Shown: positions 33,586 to 42,150 of the stretch, piece after piece | How the letters are laid out: each line of letters opens with the position of its first letter | How positions within the stretch are numbered: position 1 is the stretch's first letter | From: CAVSUZ01 sp963791885 | Lineage (GTDB): Bacteria > Pseudomonadota > Alphaproteobacteria > Acetobacterales > Acetobacteraceae | Assembly: GCA_963791885.1 (NCBI GenBank) | Contig: CAWBUL010000004.1 | Coordinates: 1,674,001-1,738,000 of the forward strand | Reading direction: 5' to 3' | Length of the DNA stretch: 64,000 nt | Program-made: the position numbers and the translations under genes | Notes under the pieces: model-generated | Databases searched by the model: none | What the model saw: only the letters and a program-made list of their open reading frames with translations | What the model was told of the DNA's origin: nothing

Positions 33586-34167
33586 TCACTTTGCCAGTCG
33601 CGAAGTCGTGCTGTTGTGGACGTTACGCTGCAACGCGCCGTAAAGGGTCGAGCGTCCTATGCCGATGATCTTCGCGGCTTCGGTTGGCGTCTTGCCTTGG
33701 TCGATCAGTTTCCGCGCGTGGGTCAATCGGTCTTGGGTGAGTTTCACCTTCGGCCCGAATTTCACGCCCCGGCGCTTGGCGTCCTTCACACCTGCGCGGG
33801 TGCGTTCTTTTATCAGCGAGTGTTCCAGCTCGGCCAGCATACCAATCATCTGCCACATGGCGCGGCCTGTCGGCGTCTCGGTGTCGATGGCTTCCGTGAG
33901 CGATTGAAACTTGATGCCCTGCTTTTTGAAGCCGTCGAGCATGACGATGAGGTCGCGCAAGCTGCGGCCCAGCCGGTCGAGCTTCCACACAATGAGTGTG
34001 TCGCCGGTGTCGAGCGTTTTCAGGCAACGGGTAAGGGCAGGGCGGTTGACGTGAGCGCCGGTCACCTCGTCCTTGAACACGGTTTTGCATCCGGCCTTCT
34101 TCAACGCGGCAAGCTGCATGGCCGGATTCTGGTCTTCGGTGCTGACGCGGGCATAGCCGTATTTCAT
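33586..34167 (-). CDS. Serine recombinase, resolvase/invertase family
   Basis: A 193-residue small serine recombinase starts at ATG 34167. The catalytic serine is in YARVSTEDQ (Ser9), followed by VWKLDRLGRSLRDLI and the long helix MIGMLAELEHSLIKERT. A C-terminal Hin-type HTH contains TPTEAAKIIGIGRSTLYGAL. Such enzymes resolve cointegrates or invert DNA at paired sites. No Tn3 transposase is present, so it may be a transposon or plasmid remnant. Repeated GTCCAGTAA-type sequences lie just upstream. Confidence 0.9.
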   Translation of the reverse strand: MKYGYARVSTEDQNPAMQLAALKKAGCKTVFKDEVTGAHVNRPALTRCLKTLDTGDTLIVWKLDRLGRSLRDLIVMLDGFKKQGIKFQSLTEAIDTETPTGRAMWQMIGMLAELEHSLIKERTRAGVKDAKRRGVKFGPKVKLTQDRLTHARKLIDQGKTPTEAAKIIGIGRSTLYGALQRNVHNSTTSRLAK

Positions 34168-34187
34168 GCGCTCATTATCGGACTGAC

Positions 34188-34257
34188 TTACTGGACTTGC
34201 AACCCCTTGATTTCATAGGGCGGATTTTTCGTCCAGTAACTTACCCTTTGCTGGACA
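34188..34257. promoter_or_regulatory. Possible recombinase binding (res-like) repeats
   Basis: Upstream of the resolvase start, TTACTGGAC (34188-34196) and GTCCAGTAA (34231-34239) form an inverted repeat, and a third related TTGCTGGACA lies at 34248-34257. Resolvase genes often control themselves through such sites. The number and spacing do not match a full three-subsite res, so this stays tentative. Confidence 0.4.
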
Positions 34258-34280
34258 CCGGCTGGGTGACGACAGGGGAC

Positions 34281-34298
34281 TGCCGAGCAGTCTCGGCA
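34281..34298. terminator. Stem-loop with short A/T tail
   Basis: TGCCGAG (34281-34287) and CTCGGCA (34292-34298) pair perfectly around a 4-base loop, followed by AAAATCTGTT. It could act as a terminator or be part of recombination sites. It is a short intergenic hairpin with no gene assigned to it. Confidence 0.3.
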
Positions 34299-34608
34299 AA
34301 ATCTGTTATCAAGAGTAAAGCCGGGAGAGGGGATCACCTCCAGCGTCAGCCCGTTTCGCTTCACTTTCTACATGGGGAAACTGGGGCCGGGTTCCGGCGG
34401 ACAGAGCGGGGATGGTGCGCAACGGTAGTTGGAAGTAAGGTGTGGCAGAACGCGAAATCGGATGCCACGAAATCGTGGAAACACGGACGCATTGCAATGA
34501 TTGCGGACAGACGATCCCGCGAAGGGCCTCGCCGGGTTTGCTTTCGCCTCCGGCGCGCTAGCATCACGGCAGACGCTTGGCGAAGCACCTCAAGCGTCGA
34601 GAGAGACC

Positions 34609-35010
34609 ATGGCAGACAATCCCCCGAAAGAAATCCAGACCCTTATCGACAATCACGTCAACGGTTTCAATACCCAGAATATCGAGATTTTCCTCGGTGT
34701 TTTTGGGGGCACCGCCATCATCATTGATGGCATCGCACCTTATCGGTGGTCGAACCCGAATGCTCCGGCCAATTGGCTGGCTGATGTGGCAAAGTGGCGT
34801 GAGGACCTTGGGGTTACGTATGAGCATCTATCATACAAAATGGGGTTCTGGAATGTGGAGGGTTCCAATGCGTATGCCGTAATAGTGGGGACGCTCGAAG
34901 TAACTATTGAGGGCCAAACCGTCGCTCGGACCGGCACCCTTGCATATACATTTTCGAAGCATGGCGAGGTGTGGAAGATCGATGCACAGGCGTGGGGGCG
35001 CACGTCGTAA
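34609..35010 (+). CDS. SnoaL/NTF2-like domain protein
   Basis: A 133-residue protein starts at ATG 34609 (GAGAGACC upstream). The sequence EIQTLIDNHVNGFNTQNIE, with a strand-rich middle and the end GEVWKIDAQAWGRTS, is typical of DUF4440/SnoaL-like NTF2 folds, in which a small cone holds a hydrophobic ligand or an active site. No catalytic residues can be assigned. It stands alone between a resolvase and an IS1182 copy and has lower GC, which suggests acquired DNA. Confidence 0.7.
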   Translation: MADNPPKEIQTLIDNHVNGFNTQNIEIFLGVFGGTAIIIDGIAPYRWSNPNAPANWLADVAKWREDLGVTYEHLSYKMGFWNVEGSNAYAVIVGTLEVTIEGQTVARTGTLAYTFSKHGEVWKIDAQAWGRTS

Positions 35011-35053
35011 GCATAAGCTCCATTCCGTAGGATTCCTCTTTCTCGCCTCGGCG

Positions 35054-35083
35054 GGGTCTTTTGGTCTTCAGCAAAGGACCCTT
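35054..35083 (+). terminator. Probable terminator downstream of the SnoaL-like gene
   Basis: GGGTCTTTTG and CAAAGGACCC form an imperfect stem about 45 bases after the stop of the SnoaL-like gene, and the downstream side runs into TTTA. This fits a weak intrinsic terminator. Confidence 0.4.
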
Positions 35084-35176
35084 TACGGGACGATTTCGCG
35101 CCTGACTTTCGCACCTAACTTATGCAACGAAAAAGCGCAGCCAGATCAATGGCCCGCGCGCTTTGCATTAATGTTG

Positions 35177-36843
35177 CAGACCGTGTGAAAACCCCATGCT
35201 GATTCCGGCGCGACGCGCGCTACGCTAGAATCCCGACATGCCGCACATCACCGGCCATGACCGATCCCAGCTTCTGCTGTTGCCCGAATCCCTGGACGAC
35301 TATGTCGGCCCCGACAACCCGGTGCGCTTCATCGAGGCTTTTGTGGACGGGCTCGATCTTGCGGGCGCGGGCTTCGCGCGCGTCGAACCGAAGGAGACTG
35401 GCCGTCCAAGCTATCTCCCCGGCGATCTGCTCAAGCTCTATATCTACGGTTATCTGAACCGCATCCGCTCAAGCCGTCGGCTGGAAGCCGAGACCCACCG
35501 CAATGTCGAGGTGATCTGGCTGCTGCGCCATCTCAAGCCGGACTTTAAGACCGTCGCCGACTTCCGCCGCGACAACCGCACGGCGTTCCGCCCAGTGTTC
35601 CGCCAGTTCGTGTTGCTGTGCAAGCAACTGGACCTGTTCGGCCGCGAGCTGCTGGCGGTGGATGGCACACGGATCAAGGCAGTCAACAACAAGGACCGCA
35701 ATTTCACCCGTGCCTCGCTGACCGAGTTCATCAAGCTGGCGGATGAGAAGCTCGACGATTACCTTCAGCGCCTCGACCGGAGCGATGCTGCCGAGCGGGG
35801 GACAAGAGGCGCACGGGTCGAGAACCTGGCGGAGAAGATCGCTGCGGTTCGTCAGCGGCGCGAGCGCTGCAAGGCGATGCTGGCAGAGCTGGACCGGACT
35901 GGGGAGAACCAGATCTCGCTGACCGATCCCGACAGCCGTGCAATGGCAGCGCACACGCACGTTGCCGTTGGCTACAACGTGCAGATCGCGGTCGATATCA
36001 AGCATAAGCTGATCGTCGAGCAGCAGGTCACCAACCAGGTGGTCGATATGGGCCTGCTGACGGGGACCGCCGAACCGGCGAAGGAGATCCTCGGCGTCGA
36101 GACGATCGACGTCGTCGCCGACAAAGGTTATTTCAAGATCGAGGATATCGAGGCCTGCGAAAAGGCGGGCATGGTGCCCTATGTGCCGCGACCGCAGCGC
36201 GGTCCTTCGGTCAGGGAAGGTCTGTTCCGCAAGGACGAGTTCACGTATGAGGCGGAGACGGACAGCATGATCTGTCCCGCCGGGCAACGCCTTCACCCCT
36301 ATTCATCATCGATGCTTCGCGGGCTGAAGAAGATCAATTATGCCAACCGTGCTGCCTGCCCCGATTGTGTCTTGCGGCCGCGATGCACGGGCAATCGGTT
36401 TCGCTCGGTATCACGACTGGAGAATGAGGCGGTGTTGGACCGAATGGCGGCTCGGCTGGCGCAACGCCCAGACGTTCTTGACCGGCGCCGCGAGTTGGTC
36501 GAGCACCCATTCGGCACGATCAAACAGTGGATGCATCAGGGTGCATTTCTGATGCGACGTCTGGAGAAGGTTCGAGCTGAGTTCAGCTTGACCGCGCTTG
36601 CCTACAACATCAGGCGGGTGCTCAATCTTGTCCCGTTCGATGCGTTGATGTTGGTGGTGAAGGTCGTGCCGGATTGAGACGCTCGGGAGGTCCCTTGCGG
36701 GACAAAAGCAACGAACGGAGCCGCTCCCCGAGAGTCACAGCATGATTCCGGAGCAATCTGAAAGATCACACGATACCGCTCATCCATCTCGATCGGCCAA
36801 ATCGGGATCGTCTTCGCCACGCAGCGCGTTTCCACACGGTCTG
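35177..36843 (+). mobile_element. IS1182-family element, copy 1 (intact)
   Basis: The ends CAGACCGTGTGAAAAC (left) and GTTTCCACACGGTCTG (right) are near-perfect 16-bp inverted repeats. A 4-bp duplication GTTG flanks the element (35173-35176 and 36844-36847). The single transposase frame is complete. It is 1667 bp and in the same orientation as the second copy at 40028. Confidence 0.95.
35238..36677 (+). CDS. IS1182-family transposase
   Basis: A 479-residue DDE transposase begins PHITGHDRSQLLLLPESLDD and contains DFRRDNRTAF, DGTRIKAVNNKDRNF, the catalytic region VVADKGYFKIEDIEACE and the C-terminal EHPFGTIKQWM. This matches IS1182/IS5-like DUF772 transposases. The frame is uninterrupted, unlike the copy at 40090. 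It is probably functional. Confidence 0.95.
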   Translation: MPHITGHDRSQLLLLPESLDDYVGPDNPVRFIEAFVDGLDLAGAGFARVEPKETGRPSYLPGDLLKLYIYGYLNRIRSSRRLEAETHRNVEVIWLLRHLKPDFKTVADFRRDNRTAFRPVFRQFVLLCKQLDLFGRELLAVDGTRIKAVNNKDRNFTRASLTEFIKLADEKLDDYLQRLDRSDAAERGTRGARVENLAEKIAAVRQRRERCKAMLAELDRTGENQISLTDPDSRAMAAHTHVAVGYNVQIAVDIKHKLIVEQQVTNQVVDMGLLTGTAEPAKEILGVETIDVVADKGYFKIEDIEACEKAGMVPYVPRPQRGPSVREGLFRKDEFTYEAETDSMICPAGQRLHPYSSSMLRGLKKINYANRAACPDCVLRPRCTGNRFRSVSRLENEAVLDRMAARLAQRPDVLDRRRELVEHPFGTIKQWMHQGAFLMRRLEKVRAEFSLTALAYNIRRVLNLVPFDALMLVVKVVPD

Positions 36844-36942
36844 GTTGATATTCGCAACACGGGGCGCAGGCGTGTCCTAGCCTCAAGGCCGAGTGGGCGG
36901 CACCGGCGCAAGTAGCTTGCTCCACCATCACGCCATGCAGCT

Positions 36943-37575
36943 TCAAAAATCCTGCGCCGCATTTCCACGCTGTGGCAGGAGCACCAAGTCGGCCGCTTCC
37001 TCGGCGTCATTGAGGAGCGTCTTGCGGGGCGCGCCCATCTGCGCACGCATGGTCAGGCCACGGGAAAGGTCGAGAACCTGGCTCGCGCGCACGGCTACGG
37101 GAAAGTCAGACGGGATTTCTCCCGCGCTGATCCCGTCGCAGAAACGGCGTTCCACGAGCGCCACGCCGGCAGCTACGGTGTCCTTCAGGAACTGCCTGAC
37201 CTCAGCGTCGTCTACGAGGGGCGCGACGCACACCATTAGACATCCTGGGGCTGATCCTTCCTCGGTCGCAGCTTCTACGGCGTGCCTCAGGAAGCCGGCC
37301 AGTGCGTCGCGAAGAGTCGGCGGCGAGAAGAGCGCCTTCGCAGCGCGAGCGCCCTTTGTCTCTGCGTACGCCCGAAGGACACGCAAGAACAACGTCCGCT
37401 TGTCCCCGAAGATGGCATACAGGCTTGGCCGTCCCACACCCATGCCTGCGACGAGATCGTCGATCGTCACGCCGTCGTAGCCCTTCGACCGGAAGACCTG
37501 AGTCGCCTTTTTCACCGCGTCACTCTCGTCGAAGCCTCGCGGACGTCCCCGAGGCCTGGCGGCATTCTGAAACAT
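36943..37575 (-). CDS. TetR-family transcriptional regulator
   Basis: A 210-residue repressor starts at ATG 37575 (a TTG at 37584 is also possible). The N-terminal HTH is AVKKATQVFRSKGYDGVTID with recognition helix GMGVGRPSLYAIFG and DKRTLFLRVL, as in TetR. The C-terminal helical domain (APGCLMVCVAPLVDD) would bind an unknown ligand. It is divergent from the SDR at 37704, and a palindrome at its 5' end is the likely operator, so it probably controls itself and the SDR. Confidence 0.9.
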   Translation of the reverse strand: MFQNAARPRGRPRGFDESDAVKKATQVFRSKGYDGVTIDDLVAGMGVGRPSLYAIFGDKRTLFLRVLRAYAETKGARAAKALFSPPTLRDALAGFLRHAVEAATEEGSAPGCLMVCVAPLVDDAEVRQFLKDTVAAGVALVERRFCDGISAGEIPSDFPVAVRASQVLDLSRGLTMRAQMGAPRKTLLNDAEEAADLVLLPQRGNAAQDF

Positions 37576-37576
37576 A

Positions 37577-37597
37577 TAGTTCAAAACTCTTTGACTA
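37577..37597. promoter_or_regulatory. Candidate TetR operator
   Basis: TAGTTCAAAACTCTTTGACTA is an imperfect palindrome (TAGT.CAAA / TTTGACTA) placed directly in front of the TetR ATG, in the promoter region between TetR and the SDR. A second, perfect dyad CGAACAGTTCG lies at 37622-37632. TetR-family proteins typically bind such sites in the divergent region. Confidence 0.5.
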
Positions 37598-37703
37598 TGA
37601 CGATTTACGCGAATATATAACCGAACAGTTCGAAAATTACAAGGCGGCTCCTACGTCGCGGAGCCTCACGATTCGACCTTCCCCCTTCACCACGGAGTCG
37701 CCC

Positions 37704-38678
37704 ATGGAACATTCGATCGCGCTCGTCACCGGCGCCACCTCCGGGCTCGGCCATGCGGCAGCCCGCGCTCTTGCCGAAGAGGGATGGGCCGAGATCATCA
37801 TCACCGGGCGCGGCGCGGCTCAGATCCGGGAAACGGCTGCACAACTCGCGGCTGAGACCAAACGAAAGGTCTTCACGCCGTTGGAGCTGGACCTGGACAA
37901 GCCGCTCAGCGTTCAGTCCGCGCTCGCCGAGCTCGTCAAGCGAGGTCGGTCGATCGATTTCCTGCTGCTCAATGCAGGGATGGTTCCTGGCAAGGCGCGC
38001 GTGCTCACTGCGGCGGGCGTCGAGGCTTCTCAGGCCCCGCTGATCGGCCATCATCAACTGACTGTCGGGTTGCTCCGCGCCAACCTGCTGAGCCCCAACG
38101 CGCGGATGGTTATCGCCGGTGCGGAGCCTGCCCGAGGGGGCGTCCCCATGTTCAAGTACACCGACGTGCCAGCCTTCGCGGCCAAATACCACCAGGGTGA
38201 CCGAACCGCCGCTGTGGAAGCCCTGATTCGCAACGGGCCGAACGTGAAGTACGTGCCCAACAATGCGTATGCCGACGCGAAGCTCATTATCGCTTGGTGG
38301 GTCGCGGCGCTGGCGCGCAGGCTACCCTCCGGCATGGCCGTGTACGCTGTCTCGCCCGGTGGGGCGACCGCCACCAAGGTGGTGCGAAATGCTGGCCCGT
38401 TGTTGAAGTATCTGTTTATCCCAATCGTGAACCTTATTCCCGGCATGAATCAGACGCCGGAGACCGCGGCCCGTCGGTACCTCCAGGCGTCGGAGTTCGG
38501 AACCGACGTCTCAGGGCAATTCTTCGCCTCGGCTCAAGGGAAGTTCTCAGGCCCAATTGAGGCGCAGCGCCAGCCACACCTCCACGATCGCGCCAGCCAA
38601 GAAGCCGCGTGGCAGGCCGTCGTCAAGGTCTCCGGCGTCGACTTGTCTAGCCCAGCTTCCTTGAGCGCGGTGTCCTGA
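37704..38678 (+). CDS. Short-chain dehydrogenase/reductase
   Basis: A protein of about 324 residues starts at ATG 37704. It has the cofactor motif TGATSGLG (residues 9-16), LLLNAG (NNAG-like) at mid-protein, and an active-site region NNAYADAKLI (Y-x-x-x-K at YADAK). The C-terminal part is longer than the classical 250 residues. The substrate is unknown. It is divergent from the TetR gene, and such pairs commonly respond to toxic or signalling small molecules. Confidence 0.85.
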   Translation: MEHSIALVTGATSGLGHAAARALAEEGWAEIIITGRGAAQIRETAAQLAAETKRKVFTPLELDLDKPLSVQSALAELVKRGRSIDFLLLNAGMVPGKARVLTAAGVEASQAPLIGHHQLTVGLLRANLLSPNARMVIAGAEPARGGVPMFKYTDVPAFAAKYHQGDRTAAVEALIRNGPNVKYVPNNAYADAKLIIAWWVAALARRLPSGMAVYAVSPGGATATKVVRNAGPLLKYLFIPIVNLIPGMNQTPETAARRYLQASEFGTDVSGQFFASAQGKFSGPIEAQRQPHLHDRASQEAAWQAVVKVSGVDLSSPASLSAVS

Positions 38679-38878
38679 CGAAGCGCCGGTCGCGGCGAAG
38701 TGGTCGCGGCGGCTAGAATCAGCAGGCGATTGCGGAGCTACCTAATCGTCCACGGGGTCCTATGGTATTTTAAAATAATTAGTCCGGAAAACCCATTGAC
38801 CGTAGCCTCTGCGCCTCATTATCATACAAAGTAGTTCGAAACCAGATAGGCGCCCCTGGCGTCGCAAGGAGATTACGC

Positions 38879-39623
38879 ATGGAACGTTACCAAGATAAAA
38901 AGCGGTGATTATCGGCGGCACGAGCCGCATGGGGCTCGCGACCGCGAAGATGCTCCTCGATGGGGGCGCGCGCGTTCTGGTGACGGGGCGCTCGCAAGCC
39001 GGCCTGGAATCGGCGCAGCAAGGGCTGGGGAATGACGCCATCGTGGTGTCGAGCGACGCGCGCTCGTTGACGGACATCGACGCCCTCGCCACTCGGGTGA
39101 AGGCCGAATTCGACACCTTCGACCTGCTTTTCGTCAACGCCGGGTTCAGCATCCGCGCACCTCTGGAAAGCGTGGCCGAGTCGATCTACGACGAGATGTT
39201 CAACCTGAACGCCAAGGGACCATTTTTCGCGGTGCAGAAGCTCGCGCCGCTGATCAACCGGGGGGCTCTGTCGTCCTCACGACCTCGATCGCGAACGTCA
39301 AAGGAATGCCCGGCAACGCCACATACGCAGCCGCCAAGGCTGCGCTGCGATCCTTCGCTCGGGTGCTCGCCACTGAGCTTATACCTCTGGAGATTCGCGT
39401 CAACGCGGTGTCGCCCGGTCCCACCGAAACGCCGATCTTGAGCAAGATGTCCCTCGACAAAGACGCGATCGCCCAGATCAAGGAGCAGATGAAGGGCATG
39501 GTTCCCATGAAGCGCTGGGGAACGTCGGAGGAAATCGCCAAGGCCGTCCTCTTCTTCGCGTTCGACGCGACCTTCACGACCGGCGCCGAGCTTCCGGTCG
39601 ATGGAGGTTGGACGCAACTCTGA
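38879..39623 (+). pseudogene. Short-chain dehydrogenase, broken by two single-base losses
   Basis: From ATG 38879 the frame reads MERYQDKK and is lost at once. After restoring one G near 38902 it reads VIIGGTSRMGLATAKMLL. A second base is missing from the G-run near 39263 (after LINRGG). With both restored it gives a complete 248-residue SDR with NAGFS, the catalytic YAAAK and an AELPVDGGWTQL end. Both losses fall in or near G runs, so sequencing error must be considered. Confidence 0.8.
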
Positions 39624-39730
39624 AGGCGGCGCGCGAAACACATTAAATCGCGGACGGTCTTCAATGCCTCCCACTCTATTGCGCAGCTTATGCAGTAGCG
39701 CTCGCCACTATCAGCGAAGGGAACGTCTCG

Positions 39731-39937
39731 ATGGCCGGCACAGCAAACAATTTGGTTCGCAATCAGGAAAAACTTTGGCGCTTCGTGGCTACCTTCGGCG
39801 CTTGGCTCCAAGCACTCGATTATACAAGCTTCGATTACACCCAAGACCGGATCGATGTGTTGGAACGGAAGGTCGCGGCGCTAACGGAAGAGTTGCGGGC
39901 GAGCCGTGCCTCTAGCCCTCGCGACTCTGCCCCCTAA
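39731..39937 (+). CDS. Small coiled-coil hypothetical protein
   Basis: A 68-residue protein starts at ATG 39731 with GAAGGGAACG upstream. It has an aromatic N-terminal part (LWRFVATFGAWLQALDYTSF) and a C-terminal heptad-like helix (DRIDVLERKVAALTEELRA). The composition is coding-like. Nothing is known of its role. It follows the broken SDR by about 100 bases and could share its transcript. Confidence 0.5.
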   Translation: MAGTANNLVRNQEKLWRFVATFGAWLQALDYTSFDYTQDRIDVLERKVAALTEELRASRASSPRDSAP

Positions 39938-40027
39938 TGACCGAAAGCTATAGCTGCTCCCCAGCATAATGGTTCTTTCGGTAGAGGACGGAAACGTATC
40001 GGCGGTTTCGCCTGGTGCAAAATTCTT

Positions 40028-41682
40028 GCAGACCGTGTGAAAACCCCATGCTGATTCCGGCGCGACGCGCGCTACGCTAGAATCCCGACATGCCGCACAT
40101 CACCGGCCATGCCCGATCCCAGCTTCTGCTGTTGCCCGAATCCCTGGACGACTATGTCGGCCCCGACAACCCGGTGCGCTTCATCGAGGCTTTTGTGGAC
40201 GGGCTCCATCTTGCGGCCTCGGGCTTCGCGCGCGTCGAACCGAAGGAGACCGGCCGTCCAAGCTATCTCCCCGGCGATCTGCTCAAGCTCTATATCTACG
40301 GTTATCTGAACCGCATCCGCTCAAGCCGTCGGCTGGAAGCCGAGACCCACCGCAATGTCGAGGTGATCTGGCTGCTGCGCCATCTCAAGCCGACTTTAAG
40401 ACCGTCGCCGACTTCCGCCGCGACAACCTCACGGCGTTCCGCCAGTTCGTGTTGCTGTGCAAGCAACTGGACCTGTTCGGCCGCGAGCTGCTGGCGGTGG
40501 ATGGCACACGGATCAAGGCAGTCAACAACAAGGACCGCAATTTCACCCGTGCCTCGCTGACCGAGTTCATCAAGCTGGCGGATAAGAAGCTCGACGATTA
40601 CCTTCAGCGCCTCGACCGGAGCGATGCTGCCGAGCGGGGGACAAGAGGCGCACGGGTCGAGAACCTGGCGGAGAAGATCGCTGCGGTTCGTCAGCGGCGC
40701 GAGCGCTGCAAGGCGATGCTGGCAGAGCTGGACCGGACTGGGGAGAACCAGATCTCGCTGACCGATCCCGACAGCCGTGCAATGGCAGCGCACACGCACG
40801 TTGCCGTTGGTGACAACGTGCAGATCGCGGTCGATATCAAGCATAAGCTGATCGTCGAACAGCAGGTCACCAACCAGGTGGTCGATATGGGCCTGCTGAC
40901 GGGGACCGCCGAACCGGCGAAGGAGATCCTTGGCGTCGAGACGATCGACGTCGTCGCCGACAAAGGTTATTTCAAGATCGAGGATATCGAGGCCTGCGAA
41001 AAGGCGGGCATGGTGCCCTATGTGCCGCGACCGCAGCGCGGTCCTTCGGTCAGGGAAGGTCTGTTCCGCAAGGACGAGTTCACATATGAGGCGGAGACGG
41101 ACAGCATGATCTGTCCCCCCGGGCAACGCCTTCACCCCTATTCATCATCGATGCTTCGCGGGCTGAGGAAGATCAATTATGCCAACCGTGCTGCCTGCCC
41201 CGATTGTGTCTTGCGGCCGCGATGCACGGGCAATCGGTTTCGCTCGGTATCACGGCTGGAGAATGAGGCGGTGTTGGACCGGATGGCGGCTCGGCTGGCG
41301 CAACGCCCAGACGTTCTTGACCGGCGCCGCGAGTCGGTCGAGCACCCATTCGGCACGATCAAACAGTGGATGCATCAGGGTGCATTTCTGATGCGACGTC
41401 TGGAGAAGGTTCGAGCTGAGTTCAGCTTGACCGCGCTTGCCTACAACATCAGGCGGGTGCTCAATCTTGTCCCGTTCGATGCGTTGATGTTGGTGGTGAA
41501 GGTCGTGCTGGATTGAGACGCTCGGGAGGTCCCTTGCGGGACAAAAGCAACGAACGGAGCCGCTCCCCGAGAGTCACAGCATGATTCCGGAGCAATCTGA
41601 AAGATCACACGATACCGCTCATCCATCTCGATCGGCCAAATCGGGATCGTCTTCGCCACGCAGCGCGTTTCCACACGGTCTG
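40028..41682 (+). mobile_element. IS1182-family element, copy 2 (defective)
   Basis: The inverted ends match those of the copy at 35177, and a 4-bp duplication CTTG flanks the element (40024-40027 and 41683-41686). It is almost identical to copy 1 but has a 12-bp loss between TTCCGCC repeats and a single-base deletion. The different target duplication shows that it inserted independently. Confidence 0.93.
40090..41516 (+). pseudogene. IS1182-family transposase, frameshifted
   Basis: The first 100 codons match the intact transposase at 35238. A one-base deletion near 40391 (CAAGCCGGAC became CAAGCCGAC) shifts the frame, and an in-frame 12-base deletion follows near 40440. The rest (LCKQLDLFGRELLAVDGTRI onward, to 41516) continues in the new frame. 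The enzyme would be truncated. Confidence 0.92.
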
Positions 41683-42150
41683 CTTGAATAATGCAACAAG
41701 TCCAACCTGAAGCTACTTTTCAGGCGGTAGCACGGGGCGGCACGCCGTCAACCTGCTCGCCTCACGGCTGCGCATGGACTCTCCCCGCCGCGTCGTCCTC
41801 GCCGCCGAGGCGCGGGCGCAACTCCAGGAGCTTCGTCAGACCGGTGCGTCGACAGGACGGTAGCGGTCGCCAATCTCGAAGGCAGTCGAGGAAGCAAAGC
41901 GTCTGATCGTGGCCCGACCCCAGACTGGCCCGCGTGCGATCTTCGCTGTCTTCCATAACCGGGCGAATATACCCGGCCGGCTGCTGGCGCCTATCTGCGC
42001 GCGATCACCGGCGTGCAGCGTGCGCTTACGCACGCCCGTCCGGCAGTCAGGATGACGCTCCGCTGCATCTTATACACACCGCGCGGGTGCCGATGCGCGA
42101 TGCGAAACACGGCTTGCGACGCTGTGGCGGATATTGATCGAACGCGTTGA
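41683..42150. other. Gene-free stretch between IS1182 and the MFS gene
   Basis: About 470 bases with only short frames. One forward frame from ATG 41774 (DSPRRVVLAAEARAQLQELR) and a 65-codon reverse frame ending at 41836 look partly coding-like, but neither shows a recognisable domain or a convincing start. This could be remnants of genes cut by insertions. Confidence 0.45.

Noticed and set aside
35177..41682. Composite transposon formed by the two IS1182 copies
   Set aside because: The outer flanks differ (GTTG on the left, CTTG on the right), and each copy has its own matching 4-bp duplication, so they inserted separately.
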